Assembly: GCA_950097015.1 (NCBI GenBank)
Contig: CATNEN010000001.1
Coordinates: 25,287,001 to 25,351,000 of the forward strand
Direction: 5' to 3'
Length of the DNA: 64,000 nt
Origin: Macrostomum hystrix
Lineage: Eukaryota; Platyhelminthes; Macrostomidae
Shown here: positions 49,071-60,033 of the stretch, one piece after another
Layout: each line of letters opens with the position of its first letter
Numbering within the stretch: position 1 is the stretch's first letter
The notes under the pieces: model-generated
The model's database searches: none
What the model was told of the DNA's origin: nothing
The model's input: only the letters and a program-made list of their open reading frames with translations
Made by a program: the position numbers and the translations under genes

Positions 49071-50160
49071 CGGCTAATTAAAAAAAGTACACTTATAGTG
49101 CCCGTGGCTGCACGTGACCGTCCTCCTCTGCCCCGCCCCCACCATTTTGCCATCGGATTGGCTGGCCCTTCTGCCCTCCTTACATTTCTCGTAGTCCTGC
49201 GTGGCTCTGCCCCACCCCCTTTGTATCATCCAATCAGCGCCCCCCCGAGGTCTACCCAGACTTTATTGGTGCCAGTCAGGCCTACCCCGCCCTGCGCGGA
49301 TTGGCTGGTGAGTTTGGTTCCTCCTTCTCTCTCTTACCCACGCCTTGGCCTTGCATGAGAAATTCTATCCTGGTGCCCAGCTTCTGCTGTTCTGCTGTTC
49401 TTCTGCTAAATTCACCTTCGAGCAAGTAGCCCGTCAAAGTTGCGACATTGGCACAACATGTAAGCGAACGAATCAGCCCCAGTCACAACTGTCACAACCT
49501 CTGAAGTAATATATGCATTACTTCTTTGAGCAAACTTCTTACTTGTAGAAACTTTTTTCGGCGTAGAAAAAAATTGGCATTAACAAAAAATCGATCGATA
49601 GCCATGCAGTGCTCCGTAAGCCATCATCGAATCCGAGTGTCTGAAGCTCAACCACTTCATCTGCTCCGCTCCCGCTTGTGTCACTTGGCAACACTGGCAA
49701 CACTCAAGTAGCAGCTAAACTTAATTACCCAGCCAACTCCAAGATATTGATTTCACCACCTACTTTGCCTTGTTTCTTTTCCTTTAGTACTTGCTCGTTT
49801 TTCCCCTTTTTACCCCCTGGTTTGGTTCACTCGCAGTCGCCATGGCAGCTGGGTGGTATTTCTGCTCATTTTGCGAATTGCTGATTTAAACAGCTGATAA
49901 GATATGAATCAGCTGATGCTGTCTTGTTAGCTTTGATTGCAAAAATTGCGCGGTTCAAAGTCGGTCAAACTTCTCTAACACACTTTATGGTCTCATTGCA
50001 AGGACAAAAAAGTACTTTAGTCAAGTTTATCTCGGGCGAAAAAAATACAAGGCTATTACTATACAATCTAATCATTTAACGAGAGAACTTCACATTAATA
50101 ACGGAATAACGCAATGGTCCGAATTTGTGACCAATAATTTTTAAAGCTTCACTTAGGGAA
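49071..50160. other. Unassigned intergenic sequence
   Basis: Begins with a pyrimidine-rich stretch (CCCCGCCCC, CCACCCCC). No exon or repeat with support. Confidence 0.4.
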
Positions 50161-50167
50161 ACTTTTT

Positions 50168-50297
50168 AGCCCAGAATTTACGTACACCCTCACATAAATT
50201 CCTACCCCAGAATGTAGATGCACCCTCACATAAATTCCTATCCCAGAATTTACATACACCCTCACATAAATTCCCACCACAGAATGTACATACACCC
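50168..50297. repeat. Short tandem repeat, about 36 bp, 3.5 copies
   Basis: CCCAGAATGTAGATGCACCC and CTCACATAAATTCC recur with small differences. Confidence 0.8.
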
Positions 50298-50355
50298 AGC
50301 AGCCACTCAACTACTGACACGCTCAGCCACTCAAACTCAATCTAATTTTCTTCAG

Positions 50356-50422
50356 ACAAAAATATCACCGGAAGGAAGACCTAGCTGACGAACACTGCCG
50401 ACGCAGGAAGTGGATGAGGGAA
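50356..50422 (+). CDS. Possible orphan exon with RRRKW motif
   Basis: A good acceptor (TTTTCTTCAG) is followed by 22 open codons containing KYHRKEDLADEHCRRRKWM, then a weak donor GTGGGA. The RRR-x-W pattern resembles the second half of DysF motifs of ferlins and peroxins, but this is one short stretch and no partner exon was found nearby. Reported for completeness. Confidence 0.2.
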
Positions 50423-50739
50423 GTGGGAAGCGACTTACCAGAGCTGGCCGTTACGGGGGGCACTTCACAGCTCTGAGAAGACGCAAAATACGCCCCCCCC
50501 CCCAGGTTCAAATCAGGTCCCGCAGCTGCTGGCGGCTTGAGGAAATGAGCCAAAGGAGAGGAAATGAAGCTAGAGCAGAAGAAGAAAGAGGACTGGAAGA
50601 ATCCGCGTGATTTCGGCTAGGCGGAAGTCGTATTTTTAGATTTGAGTTTTAGGAGCGTCTGCTGGAACAGAATCCGCTTCTACTGCAAAATTGCCACCAG
50701 CTTTGACACTGCTTTGTACATGCAGATGAGGATCTAAAA

Positions 50740-51585
50740 GGCGGCTCAGCCTGAGGATCTGGGAGGATGGCTGCTCAACCTGAGCATCTGGGAGGATGGC
50801 TGCTCAACCTGAGCATCTGGGAGGATGGCTGCTCAACCTGAGGATCTGGGAGGATGGCTGCTCAACCTGAGGATCTGGGAGGATGGCTGCTCAGCCTGAG
50901 GATCTAGGAGGATGGCTGCTCAGCCTGAGGATCTGGGAGGATGGCTGCTCAGCCTGAGCATCTGGGAGGATGGCTGCTCAACCTGAGCATCTGGGAGGAT
51001 GGCTGCTCAACCTGAGGATCTGGCAGGATGGTTGCTCAACCTGAGGATCTGGGAGGATGGCTGCTCAAACTGAAGATCTGGGAGGATGGCTGCTCAGCCT
51101 GAGGATCTGGGAGGATGGCTGCTCAGCCTGAGGATCTAGGAGGATGGCTGCTCAGCCTGAGGATCTGGGAGGATGGCTGCTCAACCTGAGGATCTGGGAG
51201 GATGGCTGCTCAGCCTGAGCATCTGGGAGGATGGCTGCTCAACCTGAGCATCTGGGAGGATGGCTGCTCAACCTGAGGATCTGGCAGGATGGCTGCTCAA
51301 CCTGAGGATCTGGGAGGATGGCTGCTCAGCCTGAGCATCTGGGAGGATGGCTGCTCAACCTGAGGATCTGGGAGGATGGCTGCTCAACCTGAGGATCTGG
51401 GAGGATGGCTGCTCAACCTGAGGATCTGGGAGGATGGCTGCTCAACCTGAGCATCTGGGAGGATGGCTGCTTAACCTGAGCATCTGGGAGGATGGCTGCT
51501 CAACCTGAGTATCTGGGAGGATGGCTGCTCAACCTGAGCATCTGGGAGGATGGCTGCTCAACCTGAAGATCTGGTGAGGATGGAT
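50740..51585. repeat. 29-bp satellite array, orientation 1
   Basis: About 29 copies of a 29-bp unit with GGATCTGGGAGGATGGCTGC and TCAACCTGA; TCAGCCTGA and GCATCTGG variants are common. The same unit recurs at 60830-62085 in this orientation and at 59520-60030 reversed. Confidence 0.97.
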
Positions 51586-51589
51586 TCTA

Positions 51590-52305
51590 GATTCTAGCTC
51601 GTAGACCGTAGATCCTCAGCCTGAGGAACTGAGGAAACAACAACAGTGCTGTTGTATTTGAGAAATGAAGTGCCTGCTTGTAGGAGCTTAATGAGCAGAA
51701 GAGCGGTTTGAGTCTGCTCAGTGATTGGTAAGAGATTGCCCAGTAGCAGAAAGTAATCAAACAGGAAATCGGCACGCCAAATTGCTCGAAGCAGTAAATA
51801 TATTGACGTCCATTACAAGCACTTCTACCTAGGTCAATTGTGTTCAATGCTTTTCTAAGAAAATAAAAACATCAGAAATATCTATTAAAAAACTAGCTTG
51901 GCATGTTTACCACCCGCTGTAGTCTTAAAGGCACAGGAGACCGAAGCCAGGGAGCGGAGGAAAATAGAGAGAGGAGAGGGACGTCTGTGAGAGCTGAGCG
52001 TGATTACCAAATCTTACGTAGGGTTTTATTTGGGAAACTGTAAAAGGACGTGAAATTTTTCGATTTAAGAAAAAATATGAATCTAATTAAATTGAGCCAC
52101 TGAACCGAAAGGAGTTGAAAAGAGAGTTTGAGTCTATCTTTCTCATTGTGGCTGATGTGCGCACAACTGAAATCGCGGTGTCAGACAGGCTATGAACCGT
52201 GAAATTAAACTCGCGTAAGTCTTCAAGCAATGGCTTTCGTGCTCAGTATGGCACGCGAGCAAAATTATTGAAAAATGCTAAAATGGGATTTAAATAACGC
52301 TTGTT
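51590..52305. other. Single-copy spacer between 29-bp arrays
   Basis: No gene or repeat recognised. Confidence 0.5.
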
Positions 52306-52309
52306 CCCT

Positions 52310-53855
52310 CTCAAGTCCTCAGGTTGAGTAGCTTTCCTATGACATCCTCAGGCTGAGTAGCTTTCCTATGACATCCTCAGGCTGAGTAGCTTTCCTATGA
52401 CATCCTCAGGCTGAGTAGCTTTCCTATGACATCCTCAGGTTGAGTAGCTTTCCTATGACATCCTCAGGTTGAGTAGCTTTCCTATGACATCCTCAGGTTG
52501 AGTAGCTTTCCTATGACATCCTCAGGTTGAGTAGCTTTCCTATGACATCCTCAGGTTGAGTAGCTTTCCTATGACATCCTCAGGTTGAGTAGCTTTCCTA
52601 TGACATCCTCAGGCTGAGTAGCTTTCCTATGACATCCTCAGGCTGAGTAGCTTTCCTATGACATCCTCAGGTTGAGTAGCTTTCCTATGACATCCTCAGG
52701 CTGAGTAGCTTTCCTATGACATCCTCAGGTTGAGTAGCTTTCCTATGACATCCTCAGGTTGAGTAGCTTTCCTATGACATCCTCAGGTTGAGTAGCTTTC
52801 CTATGACATCCTCAGGTTGAGTAGCTTTCCTATGACATCCTCAGGTTGAGTAGCTTTCCTATGACATCCTCAGGCTGAGTAGCTTTCCTATGACATCCTC
52901 AGGTTGAGTAGCTTTCCTATGACATCCTCAGGTTGAGTAGCTTTCCTATGACATCCTCAGGTTGAGTAGCTTTCCTATGACATCCTCAGGTTGAGTAGCT
53001 TTCCTATGACATCCTCAGGCTGAGTAGCTTTCCTATGACATCCTCAGGTTGAGTAGCTTTCTAATTTCATCCTCTGTTTGAGTAGCTTTCTTATTTCATC
53101 CTCTGTTTGAGTAGCTTTCTTATTTCATCCTCTGTTTGAGTAGCTTTCTTATTTCATCCTCTGTTTGAGTAGCTTTCTTATTTCATCCTCTGTTTGAGTA
53201 GCTTTCTTATTTCATCCTCTGTTTGAGTAGCTTTCTTATTTCATCCTCTGTTTGAGTAGCTTTCTTATTTCATCCTCTGTTTGAGTAGCTTTCCTATTTC
53301 ATCCTCTGTTTGAGTAGCTTTCTTATTTCATCCTCTGTTTGAGTAGCTTTCTTATTTCATCCTCTGTTTGAGTAGCTTCTCTCTCACATCCTCAGTTTGA
53401 GTAGCTTTCCTATGACATCCTCAGGTTGAGTAGCTTTCTTATTTCATCCTCAGTTTGAGTAGCTTCTCTCTCACATCCTCAGTTTGAGTAGCTTTCCTAT
53501 TTCATCCTCAGGTTGAGTAGCTTTCCTATGACATCCTCAGTTTGAGTAGCTTTCCTATTTCATCCTCAGTTTGAGTAGCTTCTCTTTCACATCCTCAGTT
53601 TGAGTAGCTTTCCTATTTCATCCTCAGGTTGAGTAGCTTTCCTATGACATCCTCAGTTTGAGTAGCTTTCCTATTTCATCCTCAGGTTGAGTAGCTTTCC
53701 TATGACATCCTCAGGTTGAGTAGCTTTCCTATGACATCCTCAGTTTGAGTAGCTTTCCTATTTCATCCTCAGTTTGAGTAGCTTCTCTTTCACATCCTCA
53801 GTTTGAGTAACTTTCCTATTTCATCGTCAGTTTGAGCACCTTTCTTATTTCATCC
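52310..53855. repeat. 29-bp satellite array, orientation 2, subfamily 2
   Basis: About 53 copies of a 29-bp unit CCTCAGGTTGAGTAGCTTTC plus CTATGACAT. A subfamily with CTCTGTTTGAG and CTTATTTCAT occupies about 53060-53380, then mixed variants. Reverse-complemented, the unit matches the 50.7-kb unit at 22 of 29 positions. Confidence 0.97.
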
Positions 53856-54176
53856 TGTCGGATAGCTTAGCAAAAGTACTATTTGCGCGCCACTCTGTAA
53901 CAGCTAGTTATTGTCATTTCAATACTCGCTATTTGCTATCTGCATGGCTATAGTTCACGTGCACTCATGTCACCCCACTGTGCTGTTTTTTTAGGTTTCC
54001 AATGCTTACTTTCTCTCACTGATAGAAGGCGCTGTAGCACCCACCCCTAATCTCCTAACAATGCTGAGTCAGCCATTGAGTCGTACTAGTACAATAAATA
54101 TGACTGCGCGGACGCTAATGAATGCGTGCTTGTTTTCTACTCCTAACTTACTCGTCTCAGAACCCATAATTTCACA
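53856..54176 (+). mobile_element. Solo LTR of the Ty3/gypsy element
   Basis: 321 bp, starting TGTCGG and ending CACA, nearly identical to the LTRs of the full element 352 bp downstream. It is flanked on both sides by ATCC. It carries the seven-T run (53986-53992) of the 5' LTR and the GATAGAAGG (54021-54029) of the 3' LTR. Confidence 0.95.
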
Positions 54177-54528
54177 ATCCTCAGTTTGAGTAGCTTTCCT
54201 ATGACATCCTCAGGTTGAGTAGCTTTCCTATGACATCCTCAGTTTGAGTAGCTTTCCTATGACATCCTCAGGTTGAGTAGCTTTCCTATGACATCCTCAG
54301 GTTGAGTAGCTTTCTTATTTCATCCTCAGTTTGAGTAGCTTCTCTCTCACATCCTCAGTTTGAGTAGCTTTCCTATTTCATCCTCAGGTTGAGTAGCTTT
54401 CCTATGACATCCTCAGTTTGAGTAGCTTTCCTATTTCATCCTCAGTTTGAGTAGCTTCTCTTTCACATCCTCAGTTTGAGTAACTTTCCTATTTCATCGT
54501 CAGTTTGAGCACCTTTCTTATTTCATCC
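54177..54528. repeat. 29-bp satellite between solo LTR and full element
   Basis: Twelve or so units of subfamily 2. Its right end repeats, base for base as far as I can see, the roughly 50 bp that precede the solo LTR, including the rare variants GAGTAACTTTCC and CGTCAGTTTGAGCACC. Confidence 0.95.
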
Positions 54529-54849
54529 TGTCGGATAGCTTAGCAAAAGTACTATTTGCGCGCCACTCTGTAACAGCTAGTTATTGTCATTTCAATACTC
54601 GCTATTTGCTATCTGCATGGCTATAGTTCACGTGCACTCATGTCACCCCACTGTGCTGTTTTTTTAGGTTTCCAATGCTTACTTTCTCTCACTGATGCAA
54701 GGCGCTGTAGCACCCACCCCTAATCTCCTAACAATGCTGAGTCAGCCATTGAGTCGTACTAGTACAATAAATATGACTGCGCGGACGCTAATGAATGCGT
54801 GCTTGTTTTCTACTCCTAACTTACTCGTCTCAGAACCCATAATTTCACA
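54529..54849 (+). repeat. 5' LTR
   Basis: TGTCGG to CACA, 321 bp. It differs from the other two LTR copies by GATGCAAGG in place of GATAGAAGG at 54694-54702. Confidence 0.95.
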
Positions 54850-54861
54850 TTGGCGACGAGG

Positions 54862-57800
54862 ATGGCTACAACTGGAAGAATTCCAGAACTCTCTGCTAAC
54901 TCTGACATTGATATCTACTTAGAGAGGCTCGAACAGTATTTCATCTGCAAAGAAGTCCGAGACGAGGCAAAGGTCGCCACGCTGGTAACCGCTATCGGAG
55001 AGGATGCCTACAAGGTTCTACGGAATCTATGCCTGCCGGAACCAGCGATCTCCAAGTCCTACACTGAGCTAGCTGATATCCTAAAGGCGTATTATGCGCC
55101 CAAGACGTCAATGCTCTCCGCCAGATTTAGATTTCAACAGCGCGTGCAGAAGCCCGGTGAGAGCCTCGCTGACTTCATCGCTGGCCTGAAAGCGGCATCA
55201 GAGCGCTGCGAATTCGGGACCACTCTGGACGAAAGACTGCGCGACCAGTTGGTATTCGGTCTCCGCAGCGATACGCACCGCGCTAAGCTGCTGGAGATCG
55301 AAAAGCCTGACTTCAAGACGCTGCTCGCCAGACTCGACGCACTAGAGGCGGCGGAGAGATCCTCATCGGAGATGGCGCACCGAGCGGAAGCGGTTGCCCA
55401 CCTGCGTTTCCAAAAGAAACCTCCAGCATTCAAGGAGACCAATAAGCAGGCCCCTCGCCAGTCAGCTGGAGCTCCAGCTGGCGCAACGCGGCCTGCTGCG
55501 GCCACGGGCCCGTGCGCGAGCTGCGGCGGTGCTCACAGTCGACAGCAGTGCAAGCTGCGCGAGGCAAAGTGCCACAACTGCGGCAAAATCGGCCACATCC
55601 GCAAAGTGTGCAAATCATCCAAGCTGCACAAGGTGGATCCGGAACCGGCCGAGCTGCAGGAGCCCCTTTTCAGCGTTCGGCAGTGCGGATCTAGCAAGGG
55701 ATTAGACGTCGAGCTGCTGGTGCAGGGTAAGCCATGTCGCTTCGAAGTGGACACTGGATCCGCCCTGACCGTCATCCCGAAGGGCATTCAGCGAGAGGTC
55801 CTGCCAGGTCTAAGACTATCGCCGACTTCTACGGTGCTACGGACCTACACAGGCGAGAGCTTCAAGCCCGTCGGACAGGCGGATGTCGCCGTTCAGCACA
55901 ATGGCCAGCATCGGCGGCTAACGCTGCTGGTGGTCGATCAAGGTGACGTCGCGCTGCTGGGCCGGGACTGGCTGACGCAGCTGAGACTCGACTGGCCGAA
56001 GATCTTCGGGCAGGTCAACGCGGTGGCTGGAGAGGCAGACGATGTGCAGGCTCAGTTTCACGACGTATTTCAAGGCGGCCTGGGCACATATCGGCATGGC
56101 GAAGTGAAGCTGCACATGCCGGCGGAAGCCAAGCCGCGCTTCTTCAAGGCACGACCAGTTCCCTACGCGCTCAGGGACCGCGTGGACCAGGAGCTTCGGC
56201 GGATGGAGGCTGACGGCATCATCACGCCTGTTAAATATTCCGACTGGGCGGCGCCAATCGTGCCGGTCGTCAAGAAGAATGGTGCTGTCAGGATCTGCGG
56301 CGACTACAAGCTGACCTACAACGCTGAGGCCAGGCCGGAGCTGTACCCGCTGCCCCGCATCGAGGATATGTTCGCCAAGCTGGGCGGCGGCTGCAAGTGG
56401 TCGAAACTGGACATGTCAAACGCGTTCCTGCAGCTGCCATTGTCCGAGGACAGCAAGCCCTACTTGACCATCAATACGCAGCGCGGTCTATACCAACTGA
56501 ACCGAATGCCGTTCGGAATCAACTGCGCCAGCGCCGTGTTTCAGCGCACGCTGGATTCTTTGCTCGGCGATCTGGAGTCTGTGCAGGTCTTTGTCGATGA
56601 CATTCTGGTGACGGGCAAGACGCTGCAGCAGCATCACCAGAACCTGATCAAGGTCCTTCAACGACTGCAGGAGGCGGGTCTGCGGCTGAACAAGGACAAG
56701 TGTGAGTTCTTCCGCGACTCAGTCGAATATTTAGGCCATCGTATCGACAGCAACGGTCTCCGGCCACTAGCGGAGAAGGTGACGGCAGTGCAGGATGCGC
56801 CGCCACCCACGGACTGCAGTCAGCTGCGAGCCTACCTAGGGATGCTGACCCACTACGGCAAGTTCTTGCCGCACCTGTCGACGGTGGTCGCTCCGCTGAA
56901 TCAGCTGTTGATGAAGAATGCGCGCTGGACGTGGGCTGAGCCTCAGCAACAGGCCTTCGAACGATCCAAGCGACTCCTGCTAGAGTCTCCTGTGCTCATA
57001 CACTACGACGCTAAGCTGCCGCTGCGTCTGGAATGCGACGCCAGCCCGTACGGACTAGGTGTGGTGCTGACTCATCGAGTGGACGGCGAGGACAGGGCGA
57101 TCGCCTTCGCCAGCCGTAGCCTAACAGCGACTCAAAAGGGCTATTCACAGCTGGATAAGGAGGCGCTCGCGATCATGTTTGGCTTGCAGCGCTTCCATCA
57201 GTTTCTGCAAGGCCGCAAGTTCGTCATCGTCACCGACCACAAGCCGCTCCTGGGTCTCCTCGGCGAGCACAAGGGCATTCCGGAGCACGCAGCGGCGCGC
57301 ATGCAGCGCTGGGCGATTCGCCTAGCCAGCTATGACTACTCGCTGGAGTTCAGGCCCACCAGCAAGCACGCCAACTGCGACTCGCTGTCCCGCTTGCCGC
57401 TGGCCAGGCAGTTCGAAGAGGAGCCAGCCGTCAACGCTCTGCTGCTGGACGAGGAGACTGGATCCGCCATCACGGCTCAGGCGGTGGCCCGGCACACTCG
57501 CTCGGACGCCCTCCTAGGCCGGGTGCTTCGATGCCTACAGACGGGCGCTCCAATGGCGGCCGCTGAGCTAGTCGACTTCGTAAGGCGCCGAGACGAGCTG
57601 AGTGTGGAGCAAGGCTGCGTGCTGTGGGGATCTCGCGTCGTCGTGCCGACGGCCCTGCGACAAGGCGTGGTGGATGAGCTGCACCAAGCGCACCCAGGCA
57701 TCAACCGCATGCGAGCTCTGGCCCGCAGCTATGTGTGGTGGCCAGGATTGGACAAGCAGCTGAAGGCGGCCGTCAAGTCCTGCCGGATCTGCGCCCTCAA

Positions 57801-58752
57801 CCAGGCTGACCCACCCAAGGCGCCGGTGCAACCGTGGCCGTTTCCGTCAGAGCCGTGGGCGCGGCTACATATGGACTTCGCCGGTCCGGTTAACGGCCGC
57901 ACCTACCTGGTGATCGTAGACGCCTTCAGCAAGTGGCCGGAAGTTTTCCAAGTGCACAACACGACGTCTGCGGCCACGATCGACCGGCTCCGCGAGGTCT
58001 TTGCCAGACTGGGCATCCCCCGAGTGCTGGTCTCTGACAACGGTGCGCAGTTCGCCTCTGCGGAGTTCACGGAGTTCACCAGGCGCAACGGAATCCGCCA
58101 TATCTTCTCCGCGCCGTTCCACCCTGCTACGAACGGCCAGGCGGAGAGATTCGTGCAGGTGCTCAAGCGACACCTCCTCAAGAGCGGGCACTCGACGGCA
58201 GCACTGCAGCAGATGCTGATGTCATACCGCAACACGCCGCACTCAATCACAGGCGACGCTCCCAGCCAGCTGCTCATCGGCCGCAAACTGCGCAATCGGC
58301 TCGACCTGCTGATGCCATCGCTGGTGAGCAACATGCAGCGGCGCCACGAACGCCAGGTGGAGCAACAGCCGCAGGCGCGCGAGTTCCAAGCCGGCGACCG
58401 AATTCTACTGCGCGACTTCAGCTCCAACGCAAGGACTGGCGGCGGAACCCGCTGGGCCGAGGGCACCGTCGTGTCCGCCGGGTCCCGCAACTGCGACGTC
58501 GAGGTCGGCGGCGCCCTCTATCGGCGGCACACTGACCAGTTGCTGACGAGCTCGCTGCCGGATGCTACCCTGGAGCCACCGGCCAGAATCGCGAATGAGC
58601 CGCCGCTGCCGCCCACCGAGCCAAGCGGAGGCAACGGCAGCAACGACGCGCCGCCGGATGCCGCGGTCGCCGAAGCCGCTGACAAGCCGGCCAGCCCGAC
58701 CAGGCGCTACCCTCAGCGTCGGAGGCAGCCGCCTGAACGTCTGCAGCTTTGA
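54862..58752 (+). CDS. Gag-Pol polyprotein of the Ty3/gypsy element
   Basis: 1296 codons, uninterrupted. Gag has a capsid-like helical region (to about residue 190), then two zinc knuckles: a short variant (C218, C221, H225, C230) and a standard CX2CX4HX4C (C237, C240, H245, C250). The protease active site DTGS starts at 297. Reverse transcriptase has KLDMSNAFLQLPL, MPFGIN and FVDD at 577-580. RNase H has ECDAS (D726) and TDHKP (D792). Integrase has an HHCC region from H941 and catalytic D1005, D1059 and E1095 (35 residues between the last two), and ends with a GPY/F-like segment and a basic tail. The order protease-RT-RNase H-integrase defines Ty3/gypsy. Gag and Pol are fused without frameshift. 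The first ATG is only 12 nt after the 5' LTR, inside the primer-binding region. All catalytic residues are present, so it could be active (inference). Confidence 0.97.
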   Translation: MATTGRIPELSANSDIDIYLERLEQYFICKEVRDEAKVATLVTAIGEDAYKVLRNLCLPEPAISKSYTELADILKAYYAPKTSMLSARFRFQQRVQKPGESLADFIAGLKAASERCEFGTTLDERLRDQLVFGLRSDTHRAKLLEIEKPDFKTLLARLDALEAAERSSSEMAHRAEAVAHLRFQKKPPAFKETNKQAPRQSAGAPAGATRPAAATGPCASCGGAHSRQQCKLREAKCHNCGKIGHIRKVCKSSKLHKVDPEPAELQEPLFSVRQCGSSKGLDVELLVQGKPCRFEVDTGSALTVIPKGIQREVLPGLRLSPTSTVLRTYTGESFKPVGQADVAVQHNGQHRRLTLLVVDQGDVALLGRDWLTQLRLDWPKIFGQVNAVAGEADDVQAQFHDVFQGGLGTYRHGEVKLHMPAEAKPRFFKARPVPYALRDRVDQELRRMEADGIITPVKYSDWAAPIVPVVKKNGAVRICGDYKLTYNAEARPELYPLPRIEDMFAKLGGGCKWSKLDMSNAFLQLPLSEDSKPYLTINTQRGLYQLNRMPFGINCASAVFQRTLDSLLGDLESVQVFVDDILVTGKTLQQHHQNLIKVLQRLQEAGLRLNKDKCEFFRDSVEYLGHRIDSNGLRPLAEKVTAVQDAPPPTDCSQLRAYLGMLTHYGKFLPHLSTVVAPLNQLLMKNARWTWAEPQQQAFERSKRLLLESPVLIHYDAKLPLRLECDASPYGLGVVLTHRVDGEDRAIAFASRSLTATQKGYSQLDKEALAIMFGLQRFHQFLQGRKFVIVTDHKPLLGLLGEHKGIPEHAAARMQRWAIRLASYDYSLEFRPTSKHANCDSLSRLPLARQFEEEPAVNALLLDEETGSAITAQAVARHTRSDALLGRVLRCLQTGAPMAAAELVDFVRRRDELSVEQGCVLWGSRVVVPTALRQGVVDELHQAHPGINRMRALARSYVWWPGLDKQLKAAVKSCRICALNQADPPKAPVQPWPFPSEPWARLHMDFAGPVNGRTYLVIVDAFSKWPEVFQVHNTTSAATIDRLREVFARLGIPRVLVSDNGAQFASAEFTEFTRRNGIRHIFSAPFHPATNGQAERFVQVLKRHLLKSGHSTAALQQMLMSYRNTPHSITGDAPSQLLIGRKLRNRLDLLMPSLVSNMQRRHERQVEQQPQAREFQAGDRILLRDFSSNARTGGGTRWAEGTVVSAGSRNCDVEVGGALYRRHTDQLLTSSLPDATLEPPARIANEPPLPPTEPSGGNGSNDAPPDAAVAEAADKPASPTRRYPQRRRQPPERLQL

Positions 58753-58810
58753 TGATTGACTTGACTCTGACTCTGATTGCATAACGAACTTTGGGGATGC
58801 TTAGAACCTT

Positions 58811-58820
58811 AGGGGGGAGA
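58811..58820 (+). other. Polypurine tract of the LTR element
   Basis: AGGGGGGAGA immediately before the 3' LTR, the expected site for plus-strand priming during reverse transcription. Confidence 0.85.
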
Positions 58821-59140
58821 TGTCGGATAGCTTAGCAAAAGTACTATTTGCGCGCCACTCTGTAACAGCTAGTTATTGTCATTTCAATACTCGCTATTTG
58901 CTATCTGCATGGCTATAGTTCACGTGCACTCATGTCACCCCACTGTGCTGTTTTTTAGGTTTCCAATGCTTACTTTCTCTCACTGATAGAAGGCGCTGTA
59001 GCACCCACCCCTAATCTCCTAACAATGCTGAGTCAGCCATTGAGTCGTACTAGTACAATAAATATGACTGCGCGGACGCTAATGAATGCGTGCTTGTTTT
59101 CTACTCCTAACTTACTCGTCTCAGAACCCATAATTTCACA
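58821..59140 (+). repeat. 3' LTR
   Basis: 320 bp; six T in the run at 58951-58956 against seven in the other copies. Confidence 0.95.
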
Positions 59141-60033
59141 ATCCTCAGTTTGAGTAGCTTTCCTATGACATCCTCAGGTTGAGTAGCTTTCCTATGACAT
59201 CCTCAGGTTGAGTAGCTTTCTTATTTCATCCTCAGTTTGAGTAGCTTCTCTTTCACATCCTCAGTTTGAGTAGCTTTCCTATTTCATCCTCAGGTTGAGT
59301 AGCTTTCCTATGACATCCTCAGTTTGAGTAGCTTTCCTATTTCATCCTCAGTTTGAGTAGCTTCTCTTTCACATCCTCAGTTTGAGTAGCTTTCCTATTT
59401 CATCCTCAGGTTGAGTAGCTTTCCTATGACATCCTCAGTTTGAGTAGCTTTCCTATTTCATCCTCAGTTTGAGTAGCTTCTCTTTCACATCCCCAGTTTG
59501 AGTAGCTTTCCTATTTCATCCTCAGGTTGAGCAGCCATTCTCCCAGATCCTCAGGCTGAGCAGCCAGCCTCCCAGATCTTCAGGTTGAGCAGCCATCCTC
59601 CCAGATCTTCAGGTCGAGCAGCCATCCTCCCAGATCCTCAGGTTGAGCAGCCATCCTCCCAGATCTTCAGGTTGAGCAGCCATCCTACCAGATCCTCAGG
59701 CTGAGCAGCCATCCTCCCAGATCCTCAGGTTGAGCAGCCATCCTCCCAGATCCTCAGGCTGAGCAGCCATCCTCCCAGATCCTCAGGTTGAGCAGCCATC
59801 CTCCCAGATCCTCAGGCTGAGCAGCCATCCTCCCAGATCTTCAGGTTGAGCAGCCATCCTCCCAGATCCTCAGGCTGAGCAGCCATCCTCCCAGATCTTC
59901 AGGTTGAGCAGCCATCCTCCCAGATGCTTAGGTTGAGCAGCCATCCTCCCAGATCCTCAGGTTGAGCAGCCATCCTCCCAGATCCTCAGGTTGAGCAGCC
60001 ATCCTCCCTGATCCTCAGGTTGAGCAGCCATAC
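59141..60033. repeat. 29-bp satellite array, switch between subfamilies
   Basis: From 59141 to about 59520 the units are subfamily 2 (GAGTAGCTTTCC). From about 59525 they become GAGCAGCCATCCTCCCAGAT, the reverse complement of the 50.7-kb unit. The 29-bp register and the CTCAGGTTGAG core continue across the switch. Confidence 0.95.

Larger units (their letters stand above)
54529..59140 (+). mobile_element. Full-length Ty3/gypsy LTR retrotransposon, about 4.6 kb
   Basis: 5' LTR 54529-54849 (321 bp) and 3' LTR 58821-59140 (320 bp) differ at about three bases, so insertion is recent. A primer-binding-site region starts at 54850 (TTGGCGACGAGG), directly after the LTR. The polypurine tract is 58811-58820 (AGGGGGGAGA). 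A 4-bp ATCC flanks both ends, fitting a target duplication, although ATCC also occurs in every satellite unit. An intact single Gag-Pol frame fills the interior; there is no envelope-like frame. The LTR contains AATAAA about 80 bp from its end. Confidence 0.97.

Noticed and set aside
55134..55505. Minus-strand and off-frame ORFs across 54.9-58.8 kb
   Set aside because: Shadows of the GC-rich Gag-Pol frame.
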